Assembly (NCBI RefSeq): GCF_014203355.1
Contig: NZ_JACHIR010000001.1
Location: 5,148,038-5,212,037, forward strand
DNA length: 64,000 bases
From: Kutzneria kofuensis
GTDB lineage: Bacteria; Actinomycetota; Actinomycetes; Mycobacteriales; Pseudonocardiaceae
Direction: 5' to 3'
The notes under the pieces are model-generated. The model ran no database searches. It saw only the letters and a list, made by a program, of their open reading frames with translations, and was not told the origin of the DNA. Positions 26,407 to 35,060 of this stretch are shown piece by piece. Numbering within the stretch: position 1 is the first letter of the stretch; each line of letters opens with the position of its first letter. Made by a program: the position numbers and the translations under genes.

Positions 26407-26673
26407 GTGGCTAAGGTGCAGCTGGATATCCCGTCCTACGACCGCGGCATCGGCCTGGTCTCGGCTTGGCCGGACAACTACCGGCTGACAGTGTCGGTCG
26501 GCGCCGACGGCAAGGTGAGCGTCGTCGGCGATCCCGCCGGACTGACCGGGCTCGCCGTGCAGCTGCTGGCGCTCGCACAGCCGGGCGTGCCGACCGGGGC
26601 GCACGAGGACCTCGACGATTTCCTTCTCGTGCTGGACGAAGGATCCGCGCCGCTGCGGCTCGAACGCGCCTGA
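26407..26673 (+). CDS. Imm32-like small protein, 88 aa
   Basis: This 88-residue cytoplasmic protein runs from GTG 26407 (GGAGG 5 bases upstream). The pattern YDRGIGLVSAWPDNYRLTV, then VVGDPAGLTGLAVQLLALAQ, then GAHEDLDDF and GSAPLRLERA follows the shape of the Imm32 immunity-protein family: beta strands, one helix, a conserved His-x-x-Leu-Asp region and a final L-x-L-E-R. No toxin gene is next to it, so it may be an orphan immunity gene or a housekeeping member of the fold. Confidence 0.55.
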   Translation: MAKVQLDIPSYDRGIGLVSAWPDNYRLTVSVGADGKVSVVGDPAGLTGLAVQLLALAQPGVPTGAHEDLDDFLLVLDEGSAPLRLERA

Positions 26674-26721
26674 GCGCGCCAGGGCAACGAATACCTACCT
26701 TCGCCGCCAACGCAGGAGAGC

Positions 26722-26778
26722 GCTCGGCCCCGTCGGTGCTTAGCAAGGGCGAGGCACCGGCTTAAAGAGGGGCCGAGC
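26722..26778. terminator. Two-part stem-loop between convergent genes
   Basis: Outer stem GCTCGGCCCC (26722-26731) with GGGGCCGAGC (26769-26778); inner stem CGGTGC with GCACCG. It lies between the Imm32-like and DivIVA-like genes, so probably a bidirectional terminator. Confidence 0.7.
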
Positions 26779-26805
26779 CGCGACGCCGGAGGCGGCGCCA
26801 AGTGC

Positions 26806-27645
26806 TCAGCCCCGTTCCTCGGGGAGCGGCTCCAGCAGTGAACCGGCGTCGTTGAGCAGGTTCGTGGCCGACCGCAGCTGGTCGGCGATGCGCTCGCGGT
26901 AGTCCCGCAGCCGCGCCGCTTCCTGGTTGCTGCGGTTGATCCGGGCGTCGGCGTCCGCGACGGCCGCGGTGACACGCTGGTCCAGCTCGGCCATCTGGGA
27001 CGCTTCGAGCTCGGCGATGGCGTCCAGCGCGGCCTTGCGCTTCTCGGCGATCTCCCGCTCGAACTCGGCCTCGATCTGCCGGCGCCGCTGCTCGGCCTGC
27101 TCGTCCAGCTCCTTGCGCCGCTGCACGGCCACGGTGGTCAGCTCGGCGGCCTCGCTGCGCGCCTTCTCCATCAGCGTCTGGTGCTCGGCGATGATCTCCG
27201 CCTGCTGCTTGTCCAGGTCGGACAGCAGGGTCTGGTACCGCTCACGCAGCTTGGTGGCGGCCGCCTCGGCGTGCGACCACGTGGTCTCGGCGGCGGCCTC
27301 GGCCCGCGCGGCGGTCTCCGCGGCGGTCGCCTCGGCCAGCTGCAGCGCGCGCTTGGCCTGGTCGGGCGTCTCCTCCACGGCCGGCTCGGGGGCCGCCGGC
27401 GGCGGCGCCTGCTTGGCCTGGTCCAGCTGGCCCTTCAGCTCCTCGATCCGCGCCCGGGCCTGGTCGAGCTGCTTGGCCAGCTCGTCGGCCTGACGCAAAG
27501 CGGCATCCCGGTCGGCGGCGAACAGCCGCACCTCGGAGGTGATCCGCTTGAGGTGTGTCTCGACCTCCATACGGTCATAGCCACGCATGGCGACCGTGAA
27601 GCTGGGAATCGACTGGGTGATGTCTCGGTTCTCGGCCGGCGCCAT
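26806..27645 (-). CDS. DivIVA-domain coiled-coil protein
   Basis: This 279-residue protein has an N-terminal DivIVA-like lipid-binding head ([23 protein letters not shown]), a coiled coil at about 45-75, a Pro/Ala linker at about 80-95, and a long Ala/Glu/Arg/Lys-rich coiled coil from about 105 to 270. Such proteins mark curved membrane or the hyphal tip and scaffold growth or division complexes. It is smaller and more charged than Wag31 and lies outside the division cluster, so it is a DivIVA-like paralogue. It is divergent from the methionine leader peptide. Confidence 0.75.
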   Translation of the reverse strand: MAPAENRDITQSIPSFTVAMRGYDRMEVETHLKRITSEVRLFAADRDAALRQADELAKQLDQARARIEELKGQLDQAKQAPPPAAPEPAVEETPDQAKRALQLAEATAAETAARAEAAAETTWSHAEAAATKLRERYQTLLSDLDKQQAEIIAEHQTLMEKARSEAAELTTVAVQRRKELDEQAEQRRRQIEAEFEREIAEKRKAALDAIAELEASQMAELDQRVTAAVADADARINRSNQEAARLRDYRERIADQLRSATNLLNDAGSLLEPLPEERG

Positions 27646-27687
27646 GAGGCAAACCTACTCCCTTTCGTCCCACGGAGTGAACGGGGC

Positions 27688-27716
27688 TTCTCGGGTGATC
27701 GTGGCCGGTCTAGCGT
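27688..27716 (+). promoter_or_regulatory. Promoter of the metY-metX leader
   Basis: TTCTCG (27688-27693), a 17-base spacer, TAGCGT (27711-27716). The predicted start of transcription coincides with the leader-peptide ATG at 27724, so that peptide would be translated leaderless. Confidence 0.45.
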
Positions 27717-27723
27717 CGGGCAC

Positions 27724-27798
27724 ATGGCCCTCCTGGTGTCCCGCCGGCACGTGGACTACGTGCGCGTCACCAGCATGGCGTGTCGCACGCTCGGCTGA
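27724..27798 (+). CDS. RRHVD-type sulfur-metabolism leader peptide, 24 aa
   Basis: This 24-codon ORF encodes MALLV then [16 protein letters not shown]. That core is the conserved actinobacterial leader peptide found before cysteine, sulfate and methionine genes, in which a C-terminal Cys (here ACR) is the sensing residue. Ribosome slowing at the Cys codon when cysteine is low is thought to change folding of the downstream mRNA. It ends 50 bases before metY. No other gene in the window has such a leader. Confidence 0.85.
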   Translation: MALLVSRRHVDYVRVTSMACRTLG

Positions 27799-27848
27799 TC
27801 TCCCCTCACCTCACGCCTTTTTCACCTCACTCAGCCCGGAGTACACCC

Positions 27849-29147
27849 ATGCCTTCGTCCTGGTCGTTCGAGACCCGTCAGATCCACGCCGGCGCCGCGC
27901 CCGACCCCGCCACCGGCGCCCGAGCCACACCCATCTACCAGACCACTTCCTACGTCTTCCGGGACACGGCCCACGCGGCCGCCCTGTTCAGCCTGGCCGA
28001 GGCCGGCAACATTTACACCCGCATCAACAACCCCACCCAGGACGTGCTGGAGCAGCGGATCGCCGCCCTGGAGGGCGGCGTCGCGGCGGTCGCGTTCGCC
28101 TCCGGGCAGGCGGCGGAGACGGCCGCGATCCTGAACCTGGCCAGCTCCGGCGACCACTTCGTGTCCAGCGCGTCGCTGTACGGCGGCACCTACAACCTCT
28201 TCCACTACACGCTGCCCAAGCTGGGCATCGAGGTCAGCTTCGTCGAGGACCCCGACAACCTGGACGAGTGGCGGGCGGCCGTCCGACCCAACACCAAGCT
28301 GTTCTTCGCCGAGACGCTGGGCAACCCGCGCAGCAACGTGCTCGACATCGAGGCGGTCGCCGCGGTCGCGCACGAGGTCGGCGTGCCGCTGGTCATCGAC
28401 AGCACGGTGACGACGCCGTACCTGCTCCGGCCGCTGGAGCACGGTGCGGACATCGTCGTGCACTCGGCGACCAAGTTCCTCGGCGGACACGGCACGGCGA
28501 TCGCCGGCGTGGTCGTGGACGGCGGGAAGTTCGACTTCGGGGCGCACGCGGATCGTTTCCCCGATTACAACGAGCCGGACCCGAGTTATCACGGCCTTCG
28601 CTACTGGCCGGCGCTCGGCCACGGCGCGTTCGCGGCGAAGCTGCGTGTGCAGCTGCTGCGGGACACCGGCGCGGCGATCGCCCCGCAGAACAGCTTCCTC
28701 ATCCTGCAGGGCATCGAGACGCTGTCGCTGCGCATCGAGCGGCACGTGGCCAACGCCAAGGCGCTGGCGGAGTGGCTGGAACAGCGCGACGAGGTGGAGA
28801 CCGTGCACTACGCCGGCCTGCCGTCGAGCCCGTGGTACCAGGCGGCGCGGAAGTACCTGCCGGCCGGCGCGGGGGCGATCGTGTCCCTGGAGCTGCGCGG
28901 CGGCGCCGACGCCGGCCGGGCGTTCGTCGACGGCACGGAGCTGTTCAGCCAGCTGGCCAACATCGGCGACGTGCGCAGCCTGATCGTGCACCCGGCCAGC
29001 ACCACCCACTCCCAGCTGACCGAGGAGGAGCAGCGGATCGCCGGCGTGACGCCCGGCCTGGTGCGGCTGTCGGTCGGTCTGGAGGGAATCGAGGACCTCA
29101 AGGCCGACCTCGAAGCCGGGTTCCGGGCCGCGAAGGCGGCACTCTGA
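27849..29147 (+). CDS. metY: O-acetylhomoserine sulfhydrylase
   Basis: This 432-residue PLP enzyme of the Cys/Met metabolism family makes homocysteine from O-acetylhomoserine and sulfide. It starts [35 protein letters not shown]. The PLP lysine is in [18 protein letters not shown], and the family's C-terminal [20 protein letters not shown] is present; its length (over 420 residues) separates MetY from MetB/MetC. ATG 27849 has a CGGAG site upstream. Its stop overlaps the metX start by one base. Transcription is probably controlled through the leader peptide at 27724. Confidence 0.95.
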   Translation: MPSSWSFETRQIHAGAAPDPATGARATPIYQTTSYVFRDTAHAAALFSLAEAGNIYTRINNPTQDVLEQRIAALEGGVAAVAFASGQAAETAAILNLASSGDHFVSSASLYGGTYNLFHYTLPKLGIEVSFVEDPDNLDEWRAAVRPNTKLFFAETLGNPRSNVLDIEAVAAVAHEVGVPLVIDSTVTTPYLLRPLEHGADIVVHSATKFLGGHGTAIAGVVVDGGKFDFGAHADRFPDYNEPDPSYHGLRYWPALGHGAFAAKLRVQLLRDTGAAIAPQNSFLILQGIETLSLRIERHVANAKALAEWLEQRDEVETVHYAGLPSSPWYQAARKYLPAGAGAIVSLELRGGADAGRAFVDGTELFSQLANIGDVRSLIVHPASTTHSQLTEEEQRIAGVTPGLVRLSVGLEGIEDLKADLEAGFRAAKAAL

Positions 29148-30274
29148 TGGATGCCCCGCCTCCCGCCACCGGCGCGTGGCGGGAGGCCGATCCGCCCGGC
29201 CGGCGGCAGTGGGTGCGACTGGACCGCCCCCTGCCGCTGGAGCGCGGAGGCGAGCTGCCCGCCGTCCAACTCGCCTATGAGACGTGGGGGACTCCTGCCC
29301 CGGACCGGTCCAACGCCGTCCTCGTGCTGCACGCGCTGACCGGCGACAGCCATGTCGCCGGTCCCGCCGGGCCGGGACATCCGACCGCCGGCTGGTGGGA
29401 TTCCCTTGTCCAGCCCGGAGTCATCGATCCGGGGCGGTACTTCGTGGTGGCCCCGAACGTGTTGGGCGGCTGCCAGGGGAGCACCGGCCCGTCGTCCATC
29501 GCGCCTGACGGAAGGCATTGGGGGAGCCGGTTTCCCGCTCTGACCGTACGGGATCAGGTCGCCGCCGAGGTGGCGCTGGCCGACGCGTTGGGCATCGACC
29601 GGTGGGCCGCGGTGGTCGGTGGCTCGATGGGCGGGATGCGGGCCCTGGAGTGGGCCGTCTCCGTGCCGGATCGGGTGGAGTCGTTGCTGCTGCTGGCCTG
29701 TCCGGCGCGATCGACGGCCGACCAGATCGCGTGGACGTATCCGCAGCTGCAGGCCATCCGGTCCGATCCGGGCTGGCATGGCGGTGATTACTACGGGTTG
29801 GGGGAGGGGCCACATCGGGGGCTCGGCGTGGCGCGGCGGATCGCGCACGTCACGTACCGGAGTGAGGCCGAGCTGTCGGGTCGCTTCGGGCGCAAGCCGC
29901 AGGGTGACGGGCGGTTCGCGGTGGAGTCCTATTTGGACCATCACGCCGACAAGCTGGTGCGGCGGTTCGATGCCGGCAGCTACGTCGTGCTGGCCGAGGC
30001 GATGAACTCGCACGACGTCGGCCGCGGGCGTGGCGGTGTGGCTGCCGCGCTGAGTCGCGTGACGGCCCGGACGGTTGTCGGCGGGGTGACCACGGACCGG
30101 CTCTATCCGTTGGCGCAGCAGCGAGAGCTCGCCGCGGGCATCCCTGGAGCGGGCGAGGTGCGGGTGATCGACTCGCCGTACGGGCACGACGCGTTCCTCA
30201 TCGAGACCGAGCAGATCGCCCGGCTGGTTCGGGAGTTGTTCACAGGTAGCGAGTCCCGTGTGGGTTCCCGCTGA
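29147..30274 (+). CDS. metX: Homoserine O-acetyltransferase
   Basis: This 375-residue alpha/beta-hydrolase-fold enzyme acetylates homoserine, feeding MetY next to it. [11 protein letters not shown] and [16 protein letters not shown] form the oxyanion region, [14 protein letters not shown] contains the nucleophile Ser, and the catalytic Asp and His lie in [12 protein letters not shown]. The start overlaps the metY stop (TGATG), so the two are coupled. The last 35 bases overlap the convergent TIR gene, so the two transcripts form an antisense pair. Confidence 0.95.
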   Translation: MDAPPPATGAWREADPPGRRQWVRLDRPLPLERGGELPAVQLAYETWGTPAPDRSNAVLVLHALTGDSHVAGPAGPGHPTAGWWDSLVQPGVIDPGRYFVVAPNVLGGCQGSTGPSSIAPDGRHWGSRFPALTVRDQVAAEVALADALGIDRWAAVVGGSMGGMRALEWAVSVPDRVESLLLLACPARSTADQIAWTYPQLQAIRSDPGWHGGDYYGLGEGPHRGLGVARRIAHVTYRSEAELSGRFGRKPQGDGRFAVESYLDHHADKLVRRFDAGSYVVLAEAMNSHDVGRGRGGVAAALSRVTARTVVGGVTTDRLYPLAQQRELAAGIPGAGEVRVIDSPYGHDAFLIETEQIARLVRELFTGSESRVGSR

Positions 30275-32087
30275 TCCGGCTGAGGTCCCGGATCACGGCC
30301 AGCAGCGGTTCCCTGAGCGCGTCGAGGGCGTTGCGCAGTTCGGCGGTCGGATCCCACGCCGTGTCGTCGAACTGCGTGCGGTCCTCGTAGCGGCGAAGTG
30401 CCGGATGCCATTCCGACAGGAAGGGGCGCAGCACCTCCTCCATCAGCCGCTCCGCGACCTCGCCGAACCGTTGCGAGGAATCCGGGCCGCACTCCCGGAG
30501 TTGCTCCCGGGTGAACGAGAAGATGCTGTGCAGCGAGGAGATCGCCTCCCGCAGGCCGCCGCCGCCCAAGGGCCGCACGGGAACCCGGTGCGCCAGCTCG
30601 ACCTGGACCCGGAACGCCGCCGCGCGCTCCCGCTCGTCCACCGCGAAGTCGTCCCGCACGCGGCGGGCCGCCAGCGCGGCGGCGCTGATCTGCTCGTGCC
30701 GCGCCGGATCGGGATCGCTGTGCCGGATCACGTGTGCGACCACCGCCGGTACCTCCAACGCGCCTCCGCCGACCAGCCGCACCACAGACTGCCTGGCCAG
30801 CCGGTCGACCGCCAGACCGACCGGGCCAAGACCATCCAGAACGGGTAACGGCATCGGATCTGGCGCGAACGCCGTCACCGCGCGCAGCACGTCCAGGCCG
30901 GCGTCACCGGCCGCGTCCACCTCGGCCAGCAGCCGCTTCGCGGTCGACTCCAGCACCGGCCAGTCCCGGGAGAACAGCCGCCGCCGTACCGAGTCCAGCC
31001 CCGCCGACCGGGCCGAGCCGGCGAGGTCCAGCAGCGCGCCGGGATGCCCGCCGACGGCGTCCACGAGCTTGTGCGCCGACTCGCGGTCGCCCGGCGCCAG
31101 CGCCTCGACCTGGTTCAGCACGAGCCTGATCGCTTGCGCCGCAGGCAGTTCCGGCACGGGGACGCCGGTGCCGAGCTCGGCGTAGCTGCCGTCGGTGGTC
31201 GTCAGGACGCTGGCGGCGGTGGGATGCGGCGACAGCAGCCGGCGGACGTGATCCAGGTCGAGCCCCGCCGGCACGCCGTCGACGACCCAGAGGCTGGGTT
31301 CCCTGCGCGCGTCCAACGCCAGCGCCACCCGATCGGCGGCGTGACCATTGCCCGTGGCCCCTAAAGCCTCGGCGATCGCCGTGAGCTGCTCCTGCCAGGG
31401 ATCGGCGGCGCACAACCAGAAAACGCCGCCGGGGAAGGTCGCGCCGAACTGCCGTGCGTACTCGGCGACCAGCGACGAGGTGCCGATGCCGCCGACGCCG
31501 TGCACGACGGCGACGGGCTCGCCGCCGCCCTCGGTCAGCGTCGCGGACTGCGGGTGCAGCGCCGAATGCAGCCGCCACAACTCCGCGGTGCGGCCGACGA
31601 ACCGGGGCGGCGGCCGGTGTGCCGGGGCCGGCAGCCACAGCGGGGCACGACCGTGGTCGACGCCGCCGATGGTCGTCGGCAGTTCGTCGACCTTGCGCGT
31701 GACTGCCTCGGTGAGGTGGCGCAGCTCGGCGGACGGGCTCCAGAACCGCGCGTCGCGCAGCTCGATCGGCTCGATGTGGGCGGTGCCGCGCTCCGGGTTG
31801 ACCACCAGCACCCGGCGCAGCGGGTCGCCTTCCCGTTGCCCGGCAAGGAAAGCCGTGATGAGCTCCTGCTGGCACGCGCGGCGCGTCGGGTAGGCGTGCG
31901 AGTAGTAGGCGAGCAGCAGTCGGGACCGGCCCAGCTCGGCCATGATCGTCCGGGACACCGAGTCGAACCGGTGCACGCCGACCTCGTCCTGGAACACCCG
32001 CAGCCCCCGGGCGCGCAGCTCCGCCGCCAGCGCCTCGGCCGGCGTGGTGTCCGACCGGCAGTAGCTGAGGAACACATCCCAGGCCAT
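30240..32087 (-). CDS. TIR - degenerate NB-ARC (STAND) - C-terminal domain protein
   Basis: 615 residues with NLR-like architecture. TIR domain at about 1-135 ([10 protein letters not shown] start; Glu75 in RACQQEL at the usual NADase position). STAND/NB-ARC-like module at about 160-450: linker [10 protein letters not shown]-loop-like [11 protein letters not shown], Walker-B-like SLWVVDG, sensor-like SVLTTTDG, and [12 protein letters not shown] like the GLPL motif, then a winged-helix-like part. The Walker A Lys is replaced by Thr203 and the sensor Arg is missing, so ATP hydrolysis is doubtful. C-terminal domain at about 485-603 matches the small protein encoded at 33079-33561. GGAGGAGG precedes ATG 32087. 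A conflict or immunity role is inferred. Confidence 0.82.
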   Translation of the reverse strand: MAWDVFLSYCRSDTTPAEALAAELRARGLRVFQDEVGVHRFDSVSRTIMAELGRSRLLLAYYSHAYPTRRACQQELITAFLAGQREGDPLRRVLVVNPERGTAHIEPIELRDARFWSPSAELRHLTEAVTRKVDELPTTIGGVDHGRAPLWLPAPAHRPPPRFVGRTAELWRLHSALHPQSATLTEGGGEPVAVVHGVGGIGTSSLVAEYARQFGATFPGGVFWLCAADPWQEQLTAIAEALGATGNGHAADRVALALDARREPSLWVVDGVPAGLDLDHVRRLLSPHPTAASVLTTTDGSYAELGTGVPVPELPAAQAIRLVLNQVEALAPGDRESAHKLVDAVGGHPGALLDLAGSARSAGLDSVRRRLFSRDWPVLESTAKRLLAEVDAAGDAGLDVLRAVTAFAPDPMPLPVLDGLGPVGLAVDRLARQSVVRLVGGGALEVPAVVAHVIRHSDPDPARHEQISAAALAARRVRDDFAVDERERAAAFRVQVELAHRVPVRPLGGGGLREAISSLHSIFSFTREQLRECGPDSSQRFGEVAERLMEEVLRPFLSEWHPALRRYEDRTQFDDTAWDPTAELRNALDALREPLLAVIRDLSRISGNPHGTRYL

Positions 32088-32392
32088 CAGCCCCGACCTC
32101 CTCCGCGGTTAACTCCGATGGGGGACAGTGTCGAGCCTGACGGACGGGTGAATCGCAAGCCACCTGCTTGCCATAATTCACGCCGTAGCGCTACTCCACG
32201 TGACGGATCATGAAGCGTCGTCACGTTCGGTCGTGAACCGGCTGTCGGCAGTCCTCCACCGTTCGCCGGGAGCGGATCACTGTATGTCGACTTTCCCGCT
32301 AAAACGGGATTCGGCTCCGTTCCGTGACTATGGGCATCGCACTTGCACTGGGCTACGCTCCCGCACTTGACACCGTCAGGGATGGGTGTGTG
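32088..32392. other. Divergent intergenic control region of the TIR / SLATT-like locus
   Basis: 305 bases with no gene. It is less GC-rich than its surroundings and holds CAAGC-CACCT-GCTTG (32156-32170) followed by CATAAT (32172-32177). It also holds the palindrome TCACG-TTCGGT-CGTGA (32221-32236), the hairpin TCCCG-CTAAAA-CGGGA (32294-32309), and TTGACA at 32367-32372, 20 bases before the probable rightward start codon. These could be shared operators for both sides; assignments are tentative. Confidence 0.4.
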
Positions 32393-33082
32393 GTGATAGA
32401 CCCGTGGGTTGTCGGGCTTTGTGGCGTGACCGTTCTGGCCATATCCAGTGCGGTCGCGATTGTCGCCTACATGAGGCCGAAATTTTCGGTCCCAACCGCG
32501 GGCGGCGGTGCGGACGGACCGTTCGCGGAGGCCGACCTGATCGGCCCGGAACTGCGCGACTGGGCCGCGGCCCACTACCGGCGGACCGTGCCGGTGCTGC
32601 GGGTCTGGCAGCGCCGCGCCTGGCTGTACGGGGCGGCCCACTTCTACGCCGTCGGCTGGACCGTGCTGATCTCGCTGTCGCTGCCGTTCCTGATCCCCTA
32701 CGTCACCGACGGCAACGGCTCGCGGCTGCTCGTGCAGGCGCTGTCGGTGTTCGGCGCGGTGGTGTTCGGCCTGCACAGGACGTTCAAGGCCGAGGAGAAC
32801 TACGGCAAGTACCGGCTGCACGAGTCCAGCGTCTACACCCTGGTCCGCAAGCTCGTCGACGACCCCGAACAGCTCGGCGGCAGCGACGCCGAGCGCCGTC
32901 GCCGCTACCTCGCGGAGATCGAGCGGATCAGGGAACGCGCCCGCAACGACGAGATCAACAATCTGCCCAGTCCGTCCTCTCCGCCCCGGATCGGCCCGGT
33001 CACGCCCATTCCCGAGCAACGGGAATCGGACGGTTATCGATCGGCCGCGCCGGGGCCATTGAGTGGAGGAGCTTCTCCGTGA
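32393..33082 (+). CDS. SLATT-like membrane protein with three predicted helices (DUF4231-like)
   Basis: About 229 residues from GTG 32393, chosen because AGGGATGG lies 7 bases upstream; GTG 32324 is an in-frame alternative. An N-terminal helix (7-26, VVGLCGVTVLAISSAVAIVA) precedes a soluble stretch rich in Trp and Arg. A close helix pair follows: 83-104 (HFYAVGWTVLISLSLPFLIPYV) and 111-128. A charged cytoplasmic helix (FKAEENYGKYRLHES, then AERRRRYLAEIERIRERARNDEIN) and a Pro-rich tail complete it. The helix pair plus that helix matches SLATT/DUF4231 predicted pore-forming effectors; this is a pattern-level assignment. The stop overlaps the next gene by 4 bases (GTGA). Confidence 0.7.
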   Translation: MIDPWVVGLCGVTVLAISSAVAIVAYMRPKFSVPTAGGGADGPFAEADLIGPELRDWAAAHYRRTVPVLRVWQRRAWLYGAAHFYAVGWTVLISLSLPFLIPYVTDGNGSRLLVQALSVFGAVVFGLHRTFKAEENYGKYRLHESSVYTLVRKLVDDPEQLGGSDAERRRRYLAEIERIRERARNDEINNLPSPSSPPRIGPVTPIPEQRESDGYRSAAPGPLSGGASP

Positions 33083-33561
33083 GTCAGCGAAGCCGGGTGA
33101 GTGGCGTGTGGACGCCATCACCGATAGAACGAGAGGCCGCGTGGGAGCTGTATGTCGAGCTCGCCACGAGGATTACGACCGTGGAACAAAAACCGGGCGC
33201 CGGAATCGTGCGCGAGGAACTGAACAGCATTTACTCGCTGTTCGCCTGCACCCGGGACATCCTGCGCAAGTACGGCCCCGAGCTCGCGCCCCGCGGCCGG
33301 GCCGGCAGCATCACCTTCGCCGGCATCGCCGTGGAGATGGTGAACACCGTGCTGCGGCCGCTGCTCACCAAGTGGCATCCCGCCCTGGCCGAGTGGGAGG
33401 CGAGCCGGCTGCCCGGCGACAGCGTGGTCGTGCACGAGCGCGGGTGGGACCAGATCGACGCGCTCCGGTCGGAGGTCGCCGACACCCGCCGGGTTCTTCT
33501 GGACCTGGCCGCCGACCTGCACGAGGCGATGCAGATCGAGCCCCTGATCGGGCAGGCATGA
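33079..33561 (+). CDS. Stand-alone copy of the C-terminal domain of the TIR-NB-ARC protein
   Basis: 160 residues, translationally coupled to the SLATT-like gene (GTGA overlap; GGAGGAG 8 bases upstream). Residues 18-152 align with residues about 485-603 of the divergent TIR protein. Examples are REELNSIYSLFACTRDILRKYGPE against [24 protein letters not shown], and VLRPLLTKWHPALAEWE against [17 protein letters not shown]. It is all-helical and soluble, with no catalytic motif. A domain both fused to a TIR sensor and free beside a membrane effector suggests homotypic adaptor binding. I do not recognise a named family. Confidence 0.8.
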   Translation: MSQRSRVSGVWTPSPIEREAAWELYVELATRITTVEQKPGAGIVREELNSIYSLFACTRDILRKYGPELAPRGRAGSITFAGIAVEMVNTVLRPLLTKWHPALAEWEASRLPGDSVVVHERGWDQIDALRSEVADTRRVLLDLAADLHEAMQIEPLIGQA

Positions 33562-33600
33562 TGACGCGCGACATGGCCTGAGGCAAGCCCCGCTCGTGAT

Positions 33601-33653
33601 CAACGCGCATTTCCTGACGTTGAACGCGAGGAATGCCCCCTTCCGAACCTCAG
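33601..33653. repeat. Degenerate relative of the intergenic palindrome family, copy 2
   Basis: GCATTTCCT ... AGGAATGC forms an imperfect stem, with CCCCCTTCCGAAC at the right edge resembling the CCGTTCCGAAC end of the perfect copy at 4881-4931. It again lies between convergent genes. One arm has decayed, so relatedness is moderate. Confidence 0.5.
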
Positions 33654-34180
33654 CCGCCGTCTCCGTCACTCTCCAACGCCTCCGCGATCCAGCCGGCCAC
33701 CGGAAGATCCCGGTTCGTGCATTCGGTGGCCAGCCGGATGGTCCAGCGCAGCGCCTGCATGACCACCGCCGCCACCTCGCTCGGCGCGGCGGTGCTCAGC
33801 GCGATGTCGATCTGGGCGCGGGCCGCCTCCTGATCGCCGTGCACCTCGGCGAGCAGGGTGCGGACCGCGGTGCGCACCGGCGGGTCGGCGTCGTCGATGG
33901 AGACTTCCTGCCCGTCGGCGTCGTACACCTGCATCTTGACCGGGGTGGCCCCGCCGGAGCCGAGCGCGGCGACCATCTCGCTGCACTCGCGGAACAGCAT
34001 CAGCACCAGTTCCTTGCCGTCCACGTCGCCCGCGGGCGAGGTGTCGACGAAGGTGGTCAGCAGGCTGATCGCGGCGCCGTCGTCGCCCGCCTGGGCGGCG
34101 GCGAGCGCCTCGCCCGCCGTGCTGACCATGCGCTGTCGTCGGTCCGGATCCTGTGGGTCCACCGGCCCATCTTGCAACAC
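33650..34180 (-). CDS. Hypothetical alpha-helical protein, 176 aa
   Basis: An acidic, Ala-rich cytoplasmic protein from GTG 34180 (ATG 34129 is an alternative; neither has a strong ribosome site). Mostly helical with one short strand section (VKMQVYDADGQEVSIDD). Motifs such as EALAAAQAGDDGAAISLLTTFVD suggest repeat-like helices, but no family is recognised. It lies beside the TIR/SLATT-like locus on the opposite strand to its 160-aa protein, so membership in that system is possible but unsupported. Confidence 0.55.
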   Translation of the reverse strand: MLQDGPVDPQDPDRRQRMVSTAGEALAAAQAGDDGAAISLLTTFVDTSPAGDVDGKELVLMLFRECSEMVAALGSGGATPVKMQVYDADGQEVSIDDADPPVRTAVRTLLAEVHGDQEAARAQIDIALSTAAPSEVAAVVMQALRWTIRLATECTNRDLPVAGWIAEALESDGDGG

Positions 34181-34217
34181 AACCGGGACCGGCGGTGATC
34201 CAATCGGCCGTCCGGGT

Positions 34218-35060
34218 TCAGGAGTGCTTGAAACGCCAGGTCTTCGAGTCGGTGAGCACGCAGAAGCCCGGCGACATCACGATCACCCGCAGCGTGCCGT
34301 CCCGCATGTCGTAGTCCATGCCCTCCACCTCAAAGGCGCCGCTGCACGAGCTCTGCAGCGGCAGCTGACCGAGAGCGCTCACGTGGGCCGTCACGTCGGA
34401 ACCGCCGAGCGGGCCGCTCAGATCCAACTGCAGCAACGGCTTCGTGACGCCGTAGAGCGATCCGTCCGGGTCGTCGGAGGCGCACAGCAGCTGTGTCGGC
34501 GAGGTGAAGTCGCAGCCCTGGACGTCCCGGATCGGGTGGTCCGGGCGAATCGCGAAGGCGTACGGCAGGTTCTGGTTCGGCGTGGTGAACCGGACGCCCG
34601 GCATCGGGTACACCAGCAGGCGGTCCATCGTGCCCCACTCGCCGGAGACCAGCCACTGCCCGTCCGGCGACACGGCGGCGAACGAGTTGTTCAGCGCCTC
34701 CCAGGACTCCAGCTTGTGCGTGTACTCCGACCAGGTGCCGTCGGGCGCCTGCAGGCGGAACATCTTGGCGCCGTTGTTGTCGCTCTGGTACGGCTCGACG
34801 TAGTAGCCGAGCCGGGAACCCGGGTCGCCGACGTGGTTCCAGCCCTTGACGGAGTCCGCGATCGGGATCGTGGACAGGCCGGTGTACTGGATGAAGCTCG
34901 AGTTCGGCCGGACGACCGTGGCCAGGCCCTGGCTCTCGTCCAGCGCCCGGGCGTGGTCGGAGCCCTGGATCACCCAGGACCCGGTGTCGGCGTGCGCGAT
35001 GCCCGGCACGATCACGGCGATCGCCACCGCCAGCACGGCGGCCAGCGTTTTCCTGCCCAT
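34218..35060 (-). CDS. Secreted beta-propeller-like protein, unknown function
   Basis: 280 residues with a signal peptide (TLAAVLAVAIAVIVPGIAHA). The mature part is beta-strand rich with repeated blade-like elements (FAAVSPDGQWLVSGEWG, TKPLLQLDLSGPLGGSD, YDMRDGTLRVIVMSPGF), as in small WD/NHL-type propellers. Four cysteines could form disulfides. No catalytic motif. Monocistronic and divergent from the next secreted protein. Confidence 0.7.
   Translation of the reverse strand: MGRKTLAAVLAVAIAVIVPGIAHADTGSWVIQGSDHARALDESQGLATVVRPNSSFIQYTGLSTIPIADSVKGWNHVGDPGSRLGYYVEPYQSDNNGAKMFRLQAPDGTWSEYTHKLESWEALNNSFAAVSPDGQWLVSGEWGTMDRLLVYPMPGVRFTTPNQNLPYAFAIRPDHPIRDVQGCDFTSPTQLLCASDDPDGSLYGVTKPLLQLDLSGPLGGSDVTAHVSALGQLPLQSSCSGAFEVEGMDYDMRDGTLRVIVMSPGFCVLTDSKTWRFKHS

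Noticed and set aside
26686-26805. tRNA or small-RNA gene in the structured gap before the DivIVA-like gene
   Set aside because: The fold is a simple two-part hairpin between convergent genes without tRNA features, so terminator is the better call.
27600-27848. SAM riboswitch upstream of metY
   Set aside because: No recognisable SAM-I, II or IV core. The conserved leader-peptide ORF explains the region better.
33118-33669. Leftward frame with VRKGAFLAFNVRKCAL opposite the 160-aa protein
   Set aside because: The repeat-like peptide is translation of the intergenic palindrome family, and the frame is antisense to the conserved small protein.
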